From the NCBI GenBank assembly GCA_947626685.1, contig CANQTD010000011.1, forward strand, positions 1 to 51,618: a DNA stretch of 51,618 nt, given 5' to 3'. This DNA is from an uncultured Clostridia bacterium. GTDB lineage: Bacteria > Bacillota > Clostridia > Christensenellales > Borkfalkiaceae. A program made the position numbers and the translations under genes. Positions 1 through 7,367 of the stretch are shown piece after piece (positions within the stretch are counted from its first letter, which is position 1; each line of letters opens with the position of its first letter). Under the pieces are notes generated by a model that saw nothing but the letters and a program-made list of their open reading frames with translations, had not been told where the DNA came from and did no database searches.

Positions 1-222
1 CAGGCAAAATTGATCGTCCGCCGCGGGCGCGACATCGCCGAGGGGACGGGGACTTTGCTCTCCGAAAACGACCGAAAATTAGGAGATTCTTTCCCCGACG
101 TCACGGTGCTTACTATGTATAAGGTAACTGGCAGAAAGGGCTGGAACGGGGAAGAAATTTGGATCCCGAATATCAAACTCCCGAACGATACGGTTTATTA
201 CAATGTGAGGCAGGATGGATAA
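1..222 (+). CDS. C-terminal end of an unidentified protein, cut by the window edge
   Basis: The frame is open from the first base and ends at TAA 220-222, leaving about 73 residues. I do not recognise the family. The fragment is mixed alpha/beta in character, with the motifs RRGRDIAEG and WNGEEIWIPN and no membrane segment. It overlaps the start of the vsr-like gene by 8 bp, so the two were probably translated together. Vsr genes usually sit beside a DNA cytosine methyltransferase or other restriction-modification genes, so this may be part of such a cluster. That is inference from context only. Upstream sequence would settle it. Confidence 0.5.
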   Translation, partial: QAKLIVRRGRDIAEGTGTLLSENDRKLGDSFPDVTVLTMYKVTGRKGWNGEEIWIPNIKLPNDTVYYNVRQDG

Positions 223-632
223 TCACACCAAAGAACAGCGGCATTATAATATGTCGAAGATTAGAAGCAAGGACACAAAGCCCGAAGAAAAAGTGCGGAA
301 ATATCTTTTCTCGCAGGGGTTTCGGTATCGTAAAAACGATAAACGCTACCCGGGGCACCCCGATATTGTGCTTCCGAAATACAAAACAGCCATCTTTGTG
401 AATGGGCTGTTTTTGGCATATGCACGGATGCAAAGAATTTGTCCTGCCGAAATCCAATCTTGGCTATTGGCTTCCGAAACTCGAACGCAACAAAGCCCGC
501 GACGAGGCAAACATTGCCAAGCTGAAAGAAATGGGCTGGAACGTCATCGTCCTTTGGGAGTGTGAGATCAAGAAAAACATAGATTTTTTACAAAAGTTGA
601 GCGAAACAGTAAAACTTATTGACCGAAGTTAA
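215..632 (+). pseudogene. vsr: Very short patch repair endonuclease Vsr, frameshifted
   Basis: Vsr nicks DNA 5' of T:G mismatches made by deamination of 5-methylcytosine and normally protects against a partner cytosine methyltransferase. Two overlapping frames together give a full Vsr. The first (from ATG 215) carries the N-terminal part with YPGHPDIVLPKYK, including the catalytic Asp. The second (from about 407) carries the zinc/catalytic part CFWHMHGC, then WLPKLERNKARD and WNVIVLWECE. They join if one G is removed from the GGG at 404-406, restoring VNGCFWHMHGC and a protein of about 138 residues, close to the family's usual length. As sequenced, the first frame terminates at 565 with an unrelated tail. 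This is either a real inactivating +1 insertion or a one-base assembly error. The ATG overlaps the preceding gene and is preceded by GAGGCAGG. Confidence 0.88.
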
Positions 633-652
633 TTGTCACGCTATTTTTTATG

Positions 653-1303
653 TTAATCCAAACTATATTTTGATTTAATATCAGTATAATAAGCGGAAAG
701 CCAAGTTCTTTTTTTATCAAGAGAGCTGTTCTGATTCATTTCATCAATAGCTTTCCTTATTGAATCGCTTAGCTGTATCCAGTTTTTATCTCTTTCCCCA
801 TTAGGATTTATTTTTGGATCATAGTAATTTAGGAAATTAATATAGTGATATCTATCATTATCAGCTAAAACGGTATGCTTAGAACATCTAATATAGTTCT
901 CGCTATCAAGTTTTTTATCAATTATGATACGAGGATAAACTGCATCCTTTTCTTCCAACTCGACTGCCGAAACCAATCCCGTTCCATACACAAATTGATT
1001 GTCAAAATAAAGATTCCCCTTAGTGATGGCACCACGTAACAATAGACCATGTTCGCGCAAAATCAGTTCTTGTATTCTTGAAGCATAGTGACATAAAAAT
1101 TTCAATGCGCCCTCGTAACCATCCTCAATACATACCATAACATTATCTGAGAATGTTCGGATAATGGCATTCCAATTTTTCTCCGTGCTGCGTCGAAATA
1201 GCTCCTTTATTGCATATAAAAACCCTTTTTCATCCGAAAAAATTTTATTACGATATCCCAATACATCAAAATACAAAATATAATAAGAGTTCAATTTGCG
1301 CAT
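653..1303 (-). CDS. Small class III nucleotide cyclase-like protein, function unknown
   Basis: The 216-residue protein has no signal peptide or membrane helix. Three motifs line up in order with class III adenylate/guanylate cyclase catalytic domains: YFDVLGY (residues 11-17, like FxDIxGF with the first metal Asp at 13), TFSDNVMV (50-57, like the GDAVM motif, second metal Asp at 53), and RGAITKG followed by VYGTGLVSAVELE (90-117, like IGIHxG...YGxxVNxAARLE). The Asp-Asp spacing of 40 fits the fold. The C-terminal 90 residues are unassigned. Activity and nucleotide preference cannot be read from sequence. The ribosome site AAGGAGG lies about 7 bases before the ATG. The gene is convergent with vsr (20 bp apart) and follows the tRNA terminator, and it is more AT-rich than its neighbours, so it may be acquired DNA. 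A signalling or defence role is speculation. Confidence 0.6.
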   Translation of the reverse strand: MRKLNSYYILYFDVLGYRNKIFSDEKGFLYAIKELFRRSTEKNWNAIIRTFSDNVMVCIEDGYEGALKFLCHYASRIQELILREHGLLLRGAITKGNLYFDNQFVYGTGLVSAVELEEKDAVYPRIIIDKKLDSENYIRCSKHTVLADNDRYHYINFLNYYDPKINPNGERDKNWIQLSDSIRKAIDEMNQNSSLDKKRTWLSAYYTDIKSKYSLD

Positions 1304-1337
1304 ATTTTGACCTCCTTTTTTATCTGAAGTATACGAT

Positions 1338-1377
1338 AAAGGCGAAACCGTCTCCTAATGGAAACGGGTTCGCCTTT
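1338..1377 (-). terminator. Hairpin ending the tRNA cluster
   Basis: On the minus strand, AAAGGCGAACCCGT pairs with ACGGTTTCGCCTTT (one mismatch) around a 12-base loop. It begins 9 bases after the CCA of tRNA-Glu. The U-tract is short, so it may be partly leaky, letting transcription run into the cyclase-like gene. Confidence 0.7.
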
Positions 1378-1385
1378 ACTTTGCT

Positions 1386-1460
1386 TGGTGACCCGTACGG
1401 GACTCGAACCCATGATACCACCGTGAAAGGGTGGTGTCTTAACCGCTTGACCAACGGGCC
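1386..1460 (-). tRNA. tRNA-Glu (anticodon TTC)
   Basis: The minus strand folds as a cloverleaf: acceptor GGCCCGT with ACGGGTC, discriminator A, encoded CCA, anticodon stem CCACC/GGTGG with the TTC anticodon in loop CTTTCAC, and T-arm GGTTCGAGTCC. It is the last of three co-transcribed tRNAs. Confidence 0.96.
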
Positions 1461-1491
1461 TTATATAAAAACGGCTTGCGCCGCATCACTC

Positions 1492-1568
1492 TGGTAGCGA
1501 TGAGTGGAGTCGAACCGCTGACCTATCGGGTATGAACCGATCGCTCTAACCAACTAAGCTACATCGCC
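1492..1568 (-). tRNA. tRNA with CAT anticodon (elongator Met, or Ile2)
   Basis: The acceptor GGCGATG pairs with CATCGCT (first pair G-U), followed by A and encoded CCA. The anticodon loop TTCATAC gives CAT. The first pair is not the initiator-type C-A mismatch, so this is an elongator Met or a TilS-modified Ile tRNA; I cannot separate the two by eye. It lies 1 bp after the initiator tRNA. Confidence 0.93.
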
Positions 1569-1569
1569 A

Positions 1570-1646
<77 letters not shown>

Positions 1647-1680
1647 ATGATGCCTCCGGCTCACACCGAATAGCTTATTC

Positions 1681-1709
1681 ATTGTAACGGAATCAAGCCC
1701 GTTTGTCAA
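1681..1709 (-). promoter_or_regulatory. Promoter of the fMet-CAT-Glu tRNA cluster
   Basis: Minus strand TTGACA, 17 bp, TACAAT; transcription would start about 30 bases before tRNA-fMet. A near-consensus sigma-70/SigA-type promoter as expected for stable RNA. No coding is seen in the rest of the gap to upp (1710-1983). That gap contains a 9-bp inverted repeat with a long loop (1738-1746 with 1786-1794), without a clear U-tract. Confidence 0.9.
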
Positions 1710-1983
1710 CCGTTTTTGTACCTTTTTTCCTTTTTTCGGGGAGAAATTTTTATCGCGCGTCCGCAGCTTTCCCTTAGGCACCCCCTTTCTCCCCCTTTGC
1801 GGAAGAGGGCAATGCGGGCGGAAAACAGCGCGCGCGGCAGTGAAGAAGCCTTCCTTTCGCCCTTCCGAAATGGAAAGAATTGCAGCCGTCATATCCCCGT
1901 TCTGCCGCGATCAGACGTAAAACGACCCACCCATGTCCGAAATTCGTGCTTCAAAAATGTGCAAATGGGCTTTCCGCGAGAAC

Positions 1984-2622
1984 TTATTTCGTTCCGAAGA
2001 GGCGGTCGCCCGCGTCCCCGAGCCCGGGCAAGATATACCCGTTGGCGTTGAGTTCGCGGTCGAGGGTGGAGACGTACACGGGCACGTCGGGGTGCTCTTT
2101 CGCAAGTTTCGCGATCCCCTCCGGCGCGGCGATGATCGACATCATCTTGATCTTCTTGACGCCCCGCTTTTTGATCGCGGTGATAGCGTCCGCCGCGGAG
2201 CCGCCCGTTGCAAGCATGGGGTCGACGACGAACACCGTCTTGTCCTCGATCCCCTCGGGAAGTTTACAGTAGTACTCGCACGGCTGCAACGTCTTTTCGT
2301 TGCGGTACATGCCGATATGGCCCACGCGCGCCGTCGGGAACACGCGGTGCACGCCGTTCACCATTCCCAACCCTGCGCGGAGAATGGGCACGATCGCAAC
2401 GCTCTCCTCGGGAACGCGGTACTGCACCGTCTTTTCGAGGGGGGTCTCCACTTCGACGGGCTCGAGCTCGACGTCGCGCATGCTCTCGTAGGTCATGATC
2501 GTCGTGATCTCCTCGATGAGCTCGCGGAACTCCTTCATGCCCGTGTTCTTGTCGCGCAAGATGGAGACCTTGTGTTTGATCAGCGGATGATCGAAGATGA
2601 AAATGTTGGGGAAATTCGTCAT
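1984..2622 (-). CDS. upp: Uracil phosphoribosyltransferase
   Basis: Converts uracil and PRPP to UMP and pyrophosphate in the cytosolic pyrimidine salvage pathway. The 212 residues match the family's usual length of about 208-212. The PRPP-binding loop [14 protein letters not shown] is present, as are ILRAGLGM and the C-terminal uracil-site segment [17 protein letters not shown], which is diagnostic for Upp rather than other phosphoribosyltransferases. The ATG is preceded by GGAGG with good spacing. It has its own promoter just upstream, so although it follows tcdA on the same strand it can be transcribed independently. No obvious rho-independent terminator follows it. Confidence 0.97.
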   Translation of the reverse strand: MTNFPNIFIFDHPLIKHKVSILRDKNTGMKEFRELIEEITTIMTYESMRDVELEPVEVETPLEKTVQYRVPEESVAIVPILRAGLGMVNGVHRVFPTARVGHIGMYRNEKTLQPCEYYCKLPEGIEDKTVFVVDPMLATGGSAADAITAIKKRGVKKIKMMSIIAAPEGIAKLAKEHPDVPVYVSTLDRELNANGYILPGLGDAGDRLFGTK

Positions 2623-2673
2623 TTTGTGCCTCCGATGACAGATCTGAGAGGGTCCGCGGAACCGCTCTTCTCT

Positions 2674-2702
2674 ATCATATCATATCGTCCGTAAAATTGC
2701 AA
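2674..2702 (-). promoter_or_regulatory. Promoter of upp
   Basis: Minus strand TTGCAA, 17 bp, TATGAT. A second overlapping TATGAT lies 5 bp upstream of the -10. The predicted start is about 45 bases before the upp ATG. Confidence 0.75.
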
Positions 2703-2758
2703 GGATAGAAGCGCACTTTTGCGCAAATGGCCTGTTCCGAAAGTACGCCCGTGAAAAG

Positions 2759-3472
2759 TTATGCGCGGCGTAAGAGATCCTTCACGACCTCGGCGGCGAG
2801 CAAGAGCCCTGCGGCGGCGGGAACGAACACCATGCTCGCGGGAACGGGTCTGTCCGAAGCCGTCCTCTCCTCCTGCGCGGTGCTTTTTGCGGGCGGTTCG
2901 CGCGACCAGACGACTTTGAGACGGGTGACGCCGCGCGCCCTCAGTTCCCTGCGCATGACGCGCGCTAAAGGGCAGACGGACGTCACTCCGATATCCCCCA
3001 CCTCGAGCATGGTGGGGTCGGTTTTGTTCCCCGTGCCCATGCAGCTGATGATGGGCGTGCCCGCCTTCCCTGCTTCGACAGCGAGGGCGAGCTTGGCGGC
3101 GACGGTATCCACGGCGTCGACAATGTAGTCGTATTCCGCAAACGGGAACTGCGCGGCGTTTTCGGGAAGCAGAAAGACGTTCCATTCCGTCACCTTGCAG
3201 GCGGGGTTGATATCCGCGACGCGCTGCGCCGCGACTTCCGCCTTTCCGCGCCCCAGCGTGCTGTGGGTGGCGAGGATCTGGCGGTTGAGGTTGGTGATGG
3301 AAAAGACGTCGCCGTCCACGAGGTCGAGCGCGCCGATCCCAGAACGGGCGAGGGCCTCGGCAGCATATCCCCCCACGCCGCCCAAGCCGAACACGGCGAC
3401 GCGGCAGGACGCGAGCCTCTCGACCCCCTCCCTGCCAATGAGGAGCTCCGAGCGTGAAAATTCGTTCAGCAT
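2759..3472 (-). CDS. tcdA: tRNA threonylcarbamoyladenosine dehydratase (TcdA/CsdL), ThiF/MoeB family
   Basis: Uses ATP to cyclise t6A37 of ANN-decoding tRNAs to ct6A. The 237-residue protein has the E1-like nucleotide fold: FSRSELLIGREGVERL at the N-terminus, the ATP-binding FGLGGVGGYAAE (about residues 28-39), the family motif DLVDGDVFSITNLNRQ, then DAVDTVAAK and CMGTGNKTDPT. It lacks the CxxC zinc pairs of MoeB/ThiF and has the shorter length of TcdA. The chosen ATG follows GGAGG by about 10 bases; an upstream ATG is out of frame and stops after four codons. It is 27 bp behind the asparaginase gene and is the last gene of that operon. Confidence 0.9.
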   Translation of the reverse strand: MLNEFSRSELLIGREGVERLASCRVAVFGLGGVGGYAAEALARSGIGALDLVDGDVFSITNLNRQILATHSTLGRGKAEVAAQRVADINPACKVTEWNVFLLPENAAQFPFAEYDYIVDAVDTVAAKLALAVEAGKAGTPIISCMGTGNKTDPTMLEVGDIGVTSVCPLARVMRRELRARGVTRLKVVWSREPPAKSTAQEERTASDRPVPASMVFVPAAAGLLLAAEVVKDLLRRA

Positions 3473-3499
3473 TTGGACATGCCCTCCGCAAATAGACGG

Positions 3500-4486
3500 T
3501 TATAAAATATCGTTCATGACGGGTTTATAGAAGAGATCCTCGATCTCGTCCTCCGCGGCGAAGGGAAGGAGCCACATGAGTTTGCATGCGGTGGCCTCCA
3601 ACGTCATGGAGCGCGCTTCGAGCACCCTGCCCAGCCCGCGCAGTTTGCCGCCGACCTCGTAGGTGTCGAGAAAGCTCCCCTCCCGCTCCACCTGCGTGGT
3701 AAAGACGACCGTCTTTCCCATTTGGAGAAAGCATGCGAGGCGGTCCTCCCAATCGCCGTAGGCGGGCAGCCCGCCCGTGCCGAACGATTCCACCACGAGC
3801 GCGCGGCAATGCGCGTCGAGGTAGTCGAAAATGTCGGAGGAGAGCCCGGGGATGAGTTTGAGCACGAACACGCCGTCGTCGAGTTCGCGGTAAAAGTGCG
3901 GGCCGCAGTCCGGCATTTCCTCATGGATATAGAAGAAGGGCTTCCCGTCCCGCATGACGGCGATCTCGGGATAATCGATGCTCGAAAAGGCGTTGTAACT
4001 GCGGGTGCGCGTCTTTTTCGCGCGGGTGCCGAGGATGACCTTCCCGTCGAACACGATATGGACGCCGTGCGCGCCCTCGGAGGCGCAGTAGGAAAATGCG
4101 TCGGCGAGATTGCGGCGGGCGTCCGTGTCGCGGAGATACACCGACTTCTGCGAACCCGTGAGCACGATGGGCTTGGGGCTGTTCTGCACGAGGTAGGAGA
4201 GCGCGGCGGCGGTGTACGCCATCGTGTCCGTCCCGTGCGTGACGACGAACCCGTCGTATTTTTCGTACGCTTCCTCGATGACGCGCGCGATCTCCAGCCA
4301 GTGCGCGGGCTGCATGTTGGTGCTGTCCAAATTGAATGGCTGCACCTCGCCCACGCAGGCGACTTCGGCGATCTCGGGAACATACGAGAGGAGCTCTGCG
4401 GGCGTGATGGAGGGCGCGAGCCCCGACTTGGTGGGTTTGGAGGCGATCGTGCCCCCCGTTGCAATGAGAAGAATGTTCTTTTTCAT
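3500..4486 (-). CDS. ansA: L-asparaginase, type I (cytoplasmic)
   Basis: Hydrolyses asparagine to aspartate and ammonia. At 328 residues it has the family length. It carries both active-site threonine motifs, IATGGTIAS near residue 8 and THGTDTMAYTAAAL near residue 84, plus the TRAKKTRTRSYNAFSS segment with the catalytic Lys. There is no signal peptide, so it is a cytoplasmic type I enzyme. Glutaminase side activity is possible. It lies 51 bp after the metallophosphoesterase and 27 bp before tcdA on the same strand, suggesting one operon. The gene keeps a high-GC third position, leaving a long stop-free frame antisense to it that I regard as a shadow. Confidence 0.93.
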   Translation of the reverse strand: MKKNILLIATGGTIASKPTKSGLAPSITPAELLSYVPEIAEVACVGEVQPFNLDSTNMQPAHWLEIARVIEEAYEKYDGFVVTHGTDTMAYTAAALSYLVQNSPKPIVLTGSQKSVYLRDTDARRNLADAFSYCASEGAHGVHIVFDGKVILGTRAKKTRTRSYNAFSSIDYPEIAVMRDGKPFFYIHEEMPDCGPHFYRELDDGVFVLKLIPGLSSDIFDYLDAHCRALVVESFGTGGLPAYGDWEDRLACFLQMGKTVVFTTQVEREGSFLDTYEVGGKLRGLGRVLEARSMTLEATACKLMWLLPFAAEDEIEDLFYKPVMNDIL

Positions 4487-4537
4487 AGTCTTTTTGCGAA
4501 AATTTTGGTTTTGCGCACCCGCCTTTGGGACGGGCCG

Positions 4538-5230
4538 CTACACGATCTGCGTGAGGGTGAATTTCGTCTTGTCGCAGGAAGTGAGGAAGTATTCGATCCC
4601 CTCCTTCTCACAGCGCAGGGGGAAGTACCCCGCCCCGTGCAGGTGCCCGAACACCACTTTGTCGACCCCATTCTCCTCAAACAGCCCCGTAAAGAGGGTG
4701 TCCTCCTTCTTGACGCTGAAGGGGGGAAAGTGGATAAGGGCGATGAGGACGTCCCCCTCCGCGCGCGTTTTCTCCACCTGTTTGAAGGCGAGACGAAGCC
4801 GCTCCGCTTCCCGCTTGTAGAGAACGTCGTCGTGCTCGGCAAATTCGGCGCAGCCCGGCGTGAGCCAGCCGCGGGAGCCCGCGACGATCACGTTCCCGAG
4901 CTTAACGCAGTCGTTCTGCAAGAAGTAAAAGCCGCGCGGCGCGCGCTCGCGGATGCGGGTGATCCCGTTCCACCAATAGTCGTGGTTGCCGCGGATAAAG
5001 ACCTTTTGGCCGGGGAGATCGGAAAGGCTCTCGACGTCGAACATTCCCTCCTCGAACTTCATGCCCCACGACGTGTCGCCGCCGAGGAGCACCACGTCCT
5101 CCGCGCTCACCTTTTCCACCCAATCGCGCCTGATTTTTTCGATATGCCCCTCCCAGACAGGCCCGAAGATATCCATCGGCTTGTCCGCCATGCCCGTGAG
5201 ATGCAGGTCGCTGATCGCAAACACCTTCAT
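4538..5230 (-). CDS. Calcineurin-like metallophosphoesterase
   Basis: A 230-residue cytosolic enzyme with every metal-binding motif of the family in order: ISDLHL (residues 5-10), GGDTSW, RGNHDYWW, IHFPP and FGHLHG. The substrate is unknown; the family includes phosphodiesterases and nucleotidases, and this short form resembles uncharacterised YkuE/YmdB-like or UDP-diacylglucosamine hydrolase-like proteins. I chose ATG 5230, giving MKVFAISDLHL; the longer open frame upstream adds an implausible hydrophobic tail and covers the promoter. No Shine-Dalgarno fits this start. Instead a -10 box ends 7 bases before it, implying a leaderless transcript. It is the first gene of a probable operon with ansA and tcdA. 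Confidence 0.9.
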   Translation of the reverse strand: MKVFAISDLHLTGMADKPMDIFGPVWEGHIEKIRRDWVEKVSAEDVVLLGGDTSWGMKFEEGMFDVESLSDLPGQKVFIRGNHDYWWNGITRIRERAPRGFYFLQNDCVKLGNVIVAGSRGWLTPGCAEFAEHDDVLYKREAERLRLAFKQVEKTRAEGDVLIALIHFPPFSVKKEDTLFTGLFEENGVDKVVFGHLHGAGYFPLRCEKEGIEYFLTSCDKTKFTLTQIV

Positions 5231-5237
5231 ACCGTCA

Positions 5238-5266
5238 AGTATAGCACACCGCGAAAAAAAACGCAA
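5238..5266 (-). promoter_or_regulatory. Promoter placed for leaderless transcription of the metallophosphoesterase operon
   Basis: Minus strand TTGCGT, 17 bp, TATACT. The start-codon A (5230) lies 8 bases after the last base of the -10, so the predicted transcript begins at or one base before the ATG. Confidence 0.7.
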
Positions 5267-5400
5267 GTACTGTATGGCATTTCGGCGGACAAGGCGTAAC
5301 GCGTGGAGCGGAAATAAACGGGACCCGAGAAAAATAAGCCTGAATAGAAATAAACTCGAAGATAAAAAGCTGAGCATGTCGAAAAGATTGTCTGTAAATT

Positions 5401-5430
5401 AAAAAACCGTTGCAACGCGACCCGCAACGG
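5401..5430 (-). terminator. Rho-independent terminator of the XRE regulator
   Basis: On the minus strand CCGTTGC, a 10-base loop, GCAACGG, then TTTTTT. It lies 37 bp beyond the stop codon of the regulator. Confidence 0.9.
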
Positions 5431-5466
5431 CATAAATGTACAAACTTCCAAGCCCTTCTCCATTTA

Positions 5467-5754
5467 TCAATCGTCCAATAATGCCAAAAGCCCTTCTTTT
5501 TGTTTCGGTGAAAGCCGACGGATCCGATGAATCAGCCGCGCGTCTTCCCGTTCGGGTTCATCTTCTGCAAAAAACTCTGCAAGCGTGATACCAAATGCGC
5601 TGCAAATCGCCCGAAGTGTAGAAAGCTTCGGCTCGGATTTTCTCGAATATAAATTATTTACCGTTGATTGGGTCAACATTGCTTCCATAGCCAAAGTATT
5701 GATAGACCACCCTCTTTCTTCTCTTAGAGCGTCTATCCTTTCAAGAACATTCAT
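5467..5754 (-). CDS. XRE/Cro-type helix-turn-helix transcriptional regulator
   Basis: A 95-residue single-domain DNA-binding protein. Residues 4-62 form the five-helix HTH_3 fold, with the turn at LAMEAMLTQSTVNNLYSRKSEPKLSTLRAICSAF-like positions 22-55 and the typical ITLAEFFAED ending. The last 25 residues (RLIHRIRRLSPKQKEGLLALL) are a short helical tail common in small clostridial repressors. The ribosome site AAAGGAG precedes the ATG. It is divergent from the gene at 5909, and the 154-bp gap holds both promoters and a repeated TCAAATGAGT, so it probably represses that gene and itself. There is no ligand domain. Confidence 0.92.
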   Translation of the reverse strand: MNVLERIDALREERGWSINTLAMEAMLTQSTVNNLYSRKSEPKLSTLRAICSAFGITLAEFFAEDEPEREDARLIHRIRRLSPKQKEGLLALLDD

Positions 5755-5774
5755 CGCTATATACTCCTTTTTTT

Positions 5775-5780
5775 ATTATA
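5775..5780 (-). promoter_or_regulatory. -10 box of the XRE regulator
   Basis: Minus strand TATAAT about 21 bp before the start codon. No good -35 is seen at 17 bp, so the promoter may be weak or need help. The predicted leader is about 14 nt and consists of the AAAGGAG ribosome site. Confidence 0.5.
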
Positions 5781-5815
5781 TAGCGAAATTGAGTTAAAAA
5801 CATAACCGAAAAGAG

Positions 5816-5844
5816 TTGACATTCTTTCTCAAATGAGTTATAAT
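5816..5844 (+). promoter_or_regulatory. Consensus promoter of the gene at 5909
   Basis: A perfect TTGACA, 17 bp, TATAAT. A consensus promoter on an accessory-looking gene usually means it is held down by a repressor; the adjacent XRE protein is the obvious candidate. Confidence 0.88.
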
Positions 5845-5861
5845 TTTGTTATCAAATGAGT
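5829..5861 (+). promoter_or_regulatory. Two direct TCAAATGAGT sites, candidate operator
   Basis: TCAAATGAGT occurs at 5829-5838 (ending against the -10 box) and 5852-5861 (just past the start site), with a 23-bp period, about two helical turns. Each is an incomplete palindrome (CTCA-AA-TGAG in the first). A related AATTGAGTTA lies at 5787-5796 near the regulator's own promoter. Binding by the XRE protein is inference. Confidence 0.55.
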
Positions 5862-5908
5862 AAATCGCTCAAGCGATGGCATAATTTACATTTCATAGGA
5901 GGAAACTC

Positions 5909-7018
5909 ATGGAAAAAGAGCCGGTCGATCTTGTCATGCGGTACGAGAAATACCATACAGCCGCAAAGGAAGTTGCCAACAAGGGGTTTCGCAAGTATTT
6001 ACAAACAAATGATTTCAAACTTCTAAAAGAATTGTCCCCGGAGTTGGCGTCTTTGTTGTTAAAACCAAACATAGAGCTGTTTTTTGGCGCGGCGCCTTTG
6101 GTGCAGTTCGGAAACATTTGGGGAACCGCTTGGGGAGAAATCGGTCGTTACAGCTCCTATAACAACGCTAAAATTGCTCTTCGCAAAGTAAAAGTACCAT
6201 TTCAAACAGGTCTAACATTATTTTGGTTCAACCCCTTTCGTCGCCCCAACGAGCCGGGTGCTTGCTCTTCGGAAACACTGAAAGCGGCTTTGAAAATATA
6301 CGGGAACCATGTTGATGTACTGCCGATCGTCGAAGTCGATGAACAAGATAGGACCCAAACGTTTCACAATGCGCGCGAGGTAATGAAAAAAAGCGCGGAA
6401 GAAGCATTGTGCAGTGAAGTCGGCGGATGGTCAGGCATGTACAGTTCGATTGATTCCTGTATATATGAATCATTTGGCCCACTAAGCAAAAAACATTATC
6501 TTGGCGTTAATCCTGTCTTTACTAAAATAAAAACAAGAAAAAGAAAAAACGCTCTTCTATTGGAAGGAAAACAGGAAACCAATCTTCTATTGGGATACGT
6601 CGTTACGCGAGATACTGTTTATTTTGTCCCGGAACCGCTTGGAAAAGAAGCGGAGAGGGAGAAACGCCACTTAGCGGAGGTTACAAAAAGATTAAACAAA
6701 TCGCGACGAAAAAGTATAATGCGCGGTATTTTAATTGCCACAGCTATCATAGCGACAATATTTCTCTTTTTGTTTGGCCCCTCCTTGCTTAGTACATATA
6801 TGCGGTGGTGGCGAAATCACTCGCTCTCTGAAAACAATATTTATTCCATAACAGAATTTTCTAAAACGTATAACGATTCTCCTCCCCTCAGTTATGAGGA
6901 TCGGATAATCTCTTTTTGTGTCGACGACACAAAGCGCGAAGTAGACGCGAAGCTCTCGGCTCCACCTTTGGGGGAGCCGTCACGGAGTGACTGCCCCGCG
7001 CGCACTATTTGCGACTAA
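5909..7018 (+). CDS. Unidentified membrane-anchored protein with repeat-derived C-terminus
   Basis: The 369-residue product is not recognised. Residues 1-260 look like a cytosolic alpha/beta region with motifs FFGAAPLVQFG and WFNPFRRPNEPG. A basic stretch (NKSRRKS) is followed by one membrane helix at about 273-295 and a short outer part. Reading enters a dispersed GC-rich repeat at about 6953, so the last 20 or so residues and the TAA stop at 7016 come from the repeat. The original end has probably been lost. ATG 5909 follows AGGAGG with good spacing. Upstream base composition is AT-rich compared with neighbours, suggesting acquisition. The consensus promoter and divergent XRE gene suggest a repressed two-gene unit; the role is unknown. 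Confidence 0.6.
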   Translation: MEKEPVDLVMRYEKYHTAAKEVANKGFRKYLQTNDFKLLKELSPELASLLLKPNIELFFGAAPLVQFGNIWGTAWGEIGRYSSYNNAKIALRKVKVPFQTGLTLFWFNPFRRPNEPGACSSETLKAALKIYGNHVDVLPIVEVDEQDRTQTFHNAREVMKKSAEEALCSEVGGWSGMYSSIDSCIYESFGPLSKKHYLGVNPVFTKIKTRKRKNALLLEGKQETNLLLGYVVTRDTVYFVPEPLGKEAEREKRHLAEVTKRLNKSRRKSIMRGILIATAIIATIFLFLFGPSLLSTYMRWWRNHSLSENNIYSITEFSKTYNDSPPLSYEDRIISFCVDDTKREVDAKLSAPPLGEPSRSDCPARTICD

Positions 7019-7064
7019 GCGCGGCACGAGCCCGTACGGGCGACGTAGGGGGTTCGCTTGTATC
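6953..7064 (+). repeat. Dispersed double-hairpin repeat, copy fused to the preceding gene
   Basis: Begins CTCGGCTCCACCTTTGGGGG, then GTCACGGAGTGAC, then the shared segment TGCCCCGCGCGCACTATT (6991 onwards) and AAGCGCGGCACGAG. Copies of the same segment lie at about 41349, 41516 and (inverted) 43092-43130. It supplies the stop codon of the upstream gene. Confidence 0.85.
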
Positions 7065-7132
7065 AAAACCCCCTTTCCCCCCTCGGAGGCAAGGTTTTCT
7101 CGGCGAATTCGAGGGGGCTTGCAATTTTGCAG

Positions 7133-7172
7133 AAAAACTCTCCTGCGGTGAGATCATCGCGGGAGAGTTTTT
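7133..7172. terminator. Bidirectional terminator between the 5909 gene and the giant gene
   Basis: AAAAACTCTCC pairs with GGGAGAGTTTTT around a 17-base loop, with U-runs in both directions. It serves the plus-strand gene at 5909 and, read the other way, the giant surface-protein gene. The rest of 7065-7367 shows no coding. Confidence 0.8.
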
Positions 7173-7301
7173 CCGTTTTTATAACGATTTCGCTACGCTT
7201 TTATGAGAGCTTCGCTATCTTGGAGGCGGGCCGTGGCCCGTCCCCCGATCTTGTCTTTTTGAGGCTATACCCTCGGACATGGTACCTTCCGATCGCCTGT
7301 C

Positions 7302-7334
7302 CCCTTGTGCGAGGAGTGCATCGGCGCACAAGGG
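7302..7334. other. Strong hairpin after the giant gene
   Basis: CCCTTGTGCG and CGCACAAGGG form a perfect 10-bp stem with a 13-base loop, 34 bp beyond the stop codon of the giant gene. There is no U-tract, so it is more likely a 3'-end stabiliser or attenuating structure than a terminator. Confidence 0.6.
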
Positions 7335-7367
7335 ACGAGGGATACGGCGAAGGGTTACGCCGAAGGG

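Noticed and set aside
3722-5299. 525-codon plus-strand frame over the asparaginase and phosphoesterase genes
   Set aside because: Antisense shadow of two well-supported genes; no ribosome site or recognisable domain.
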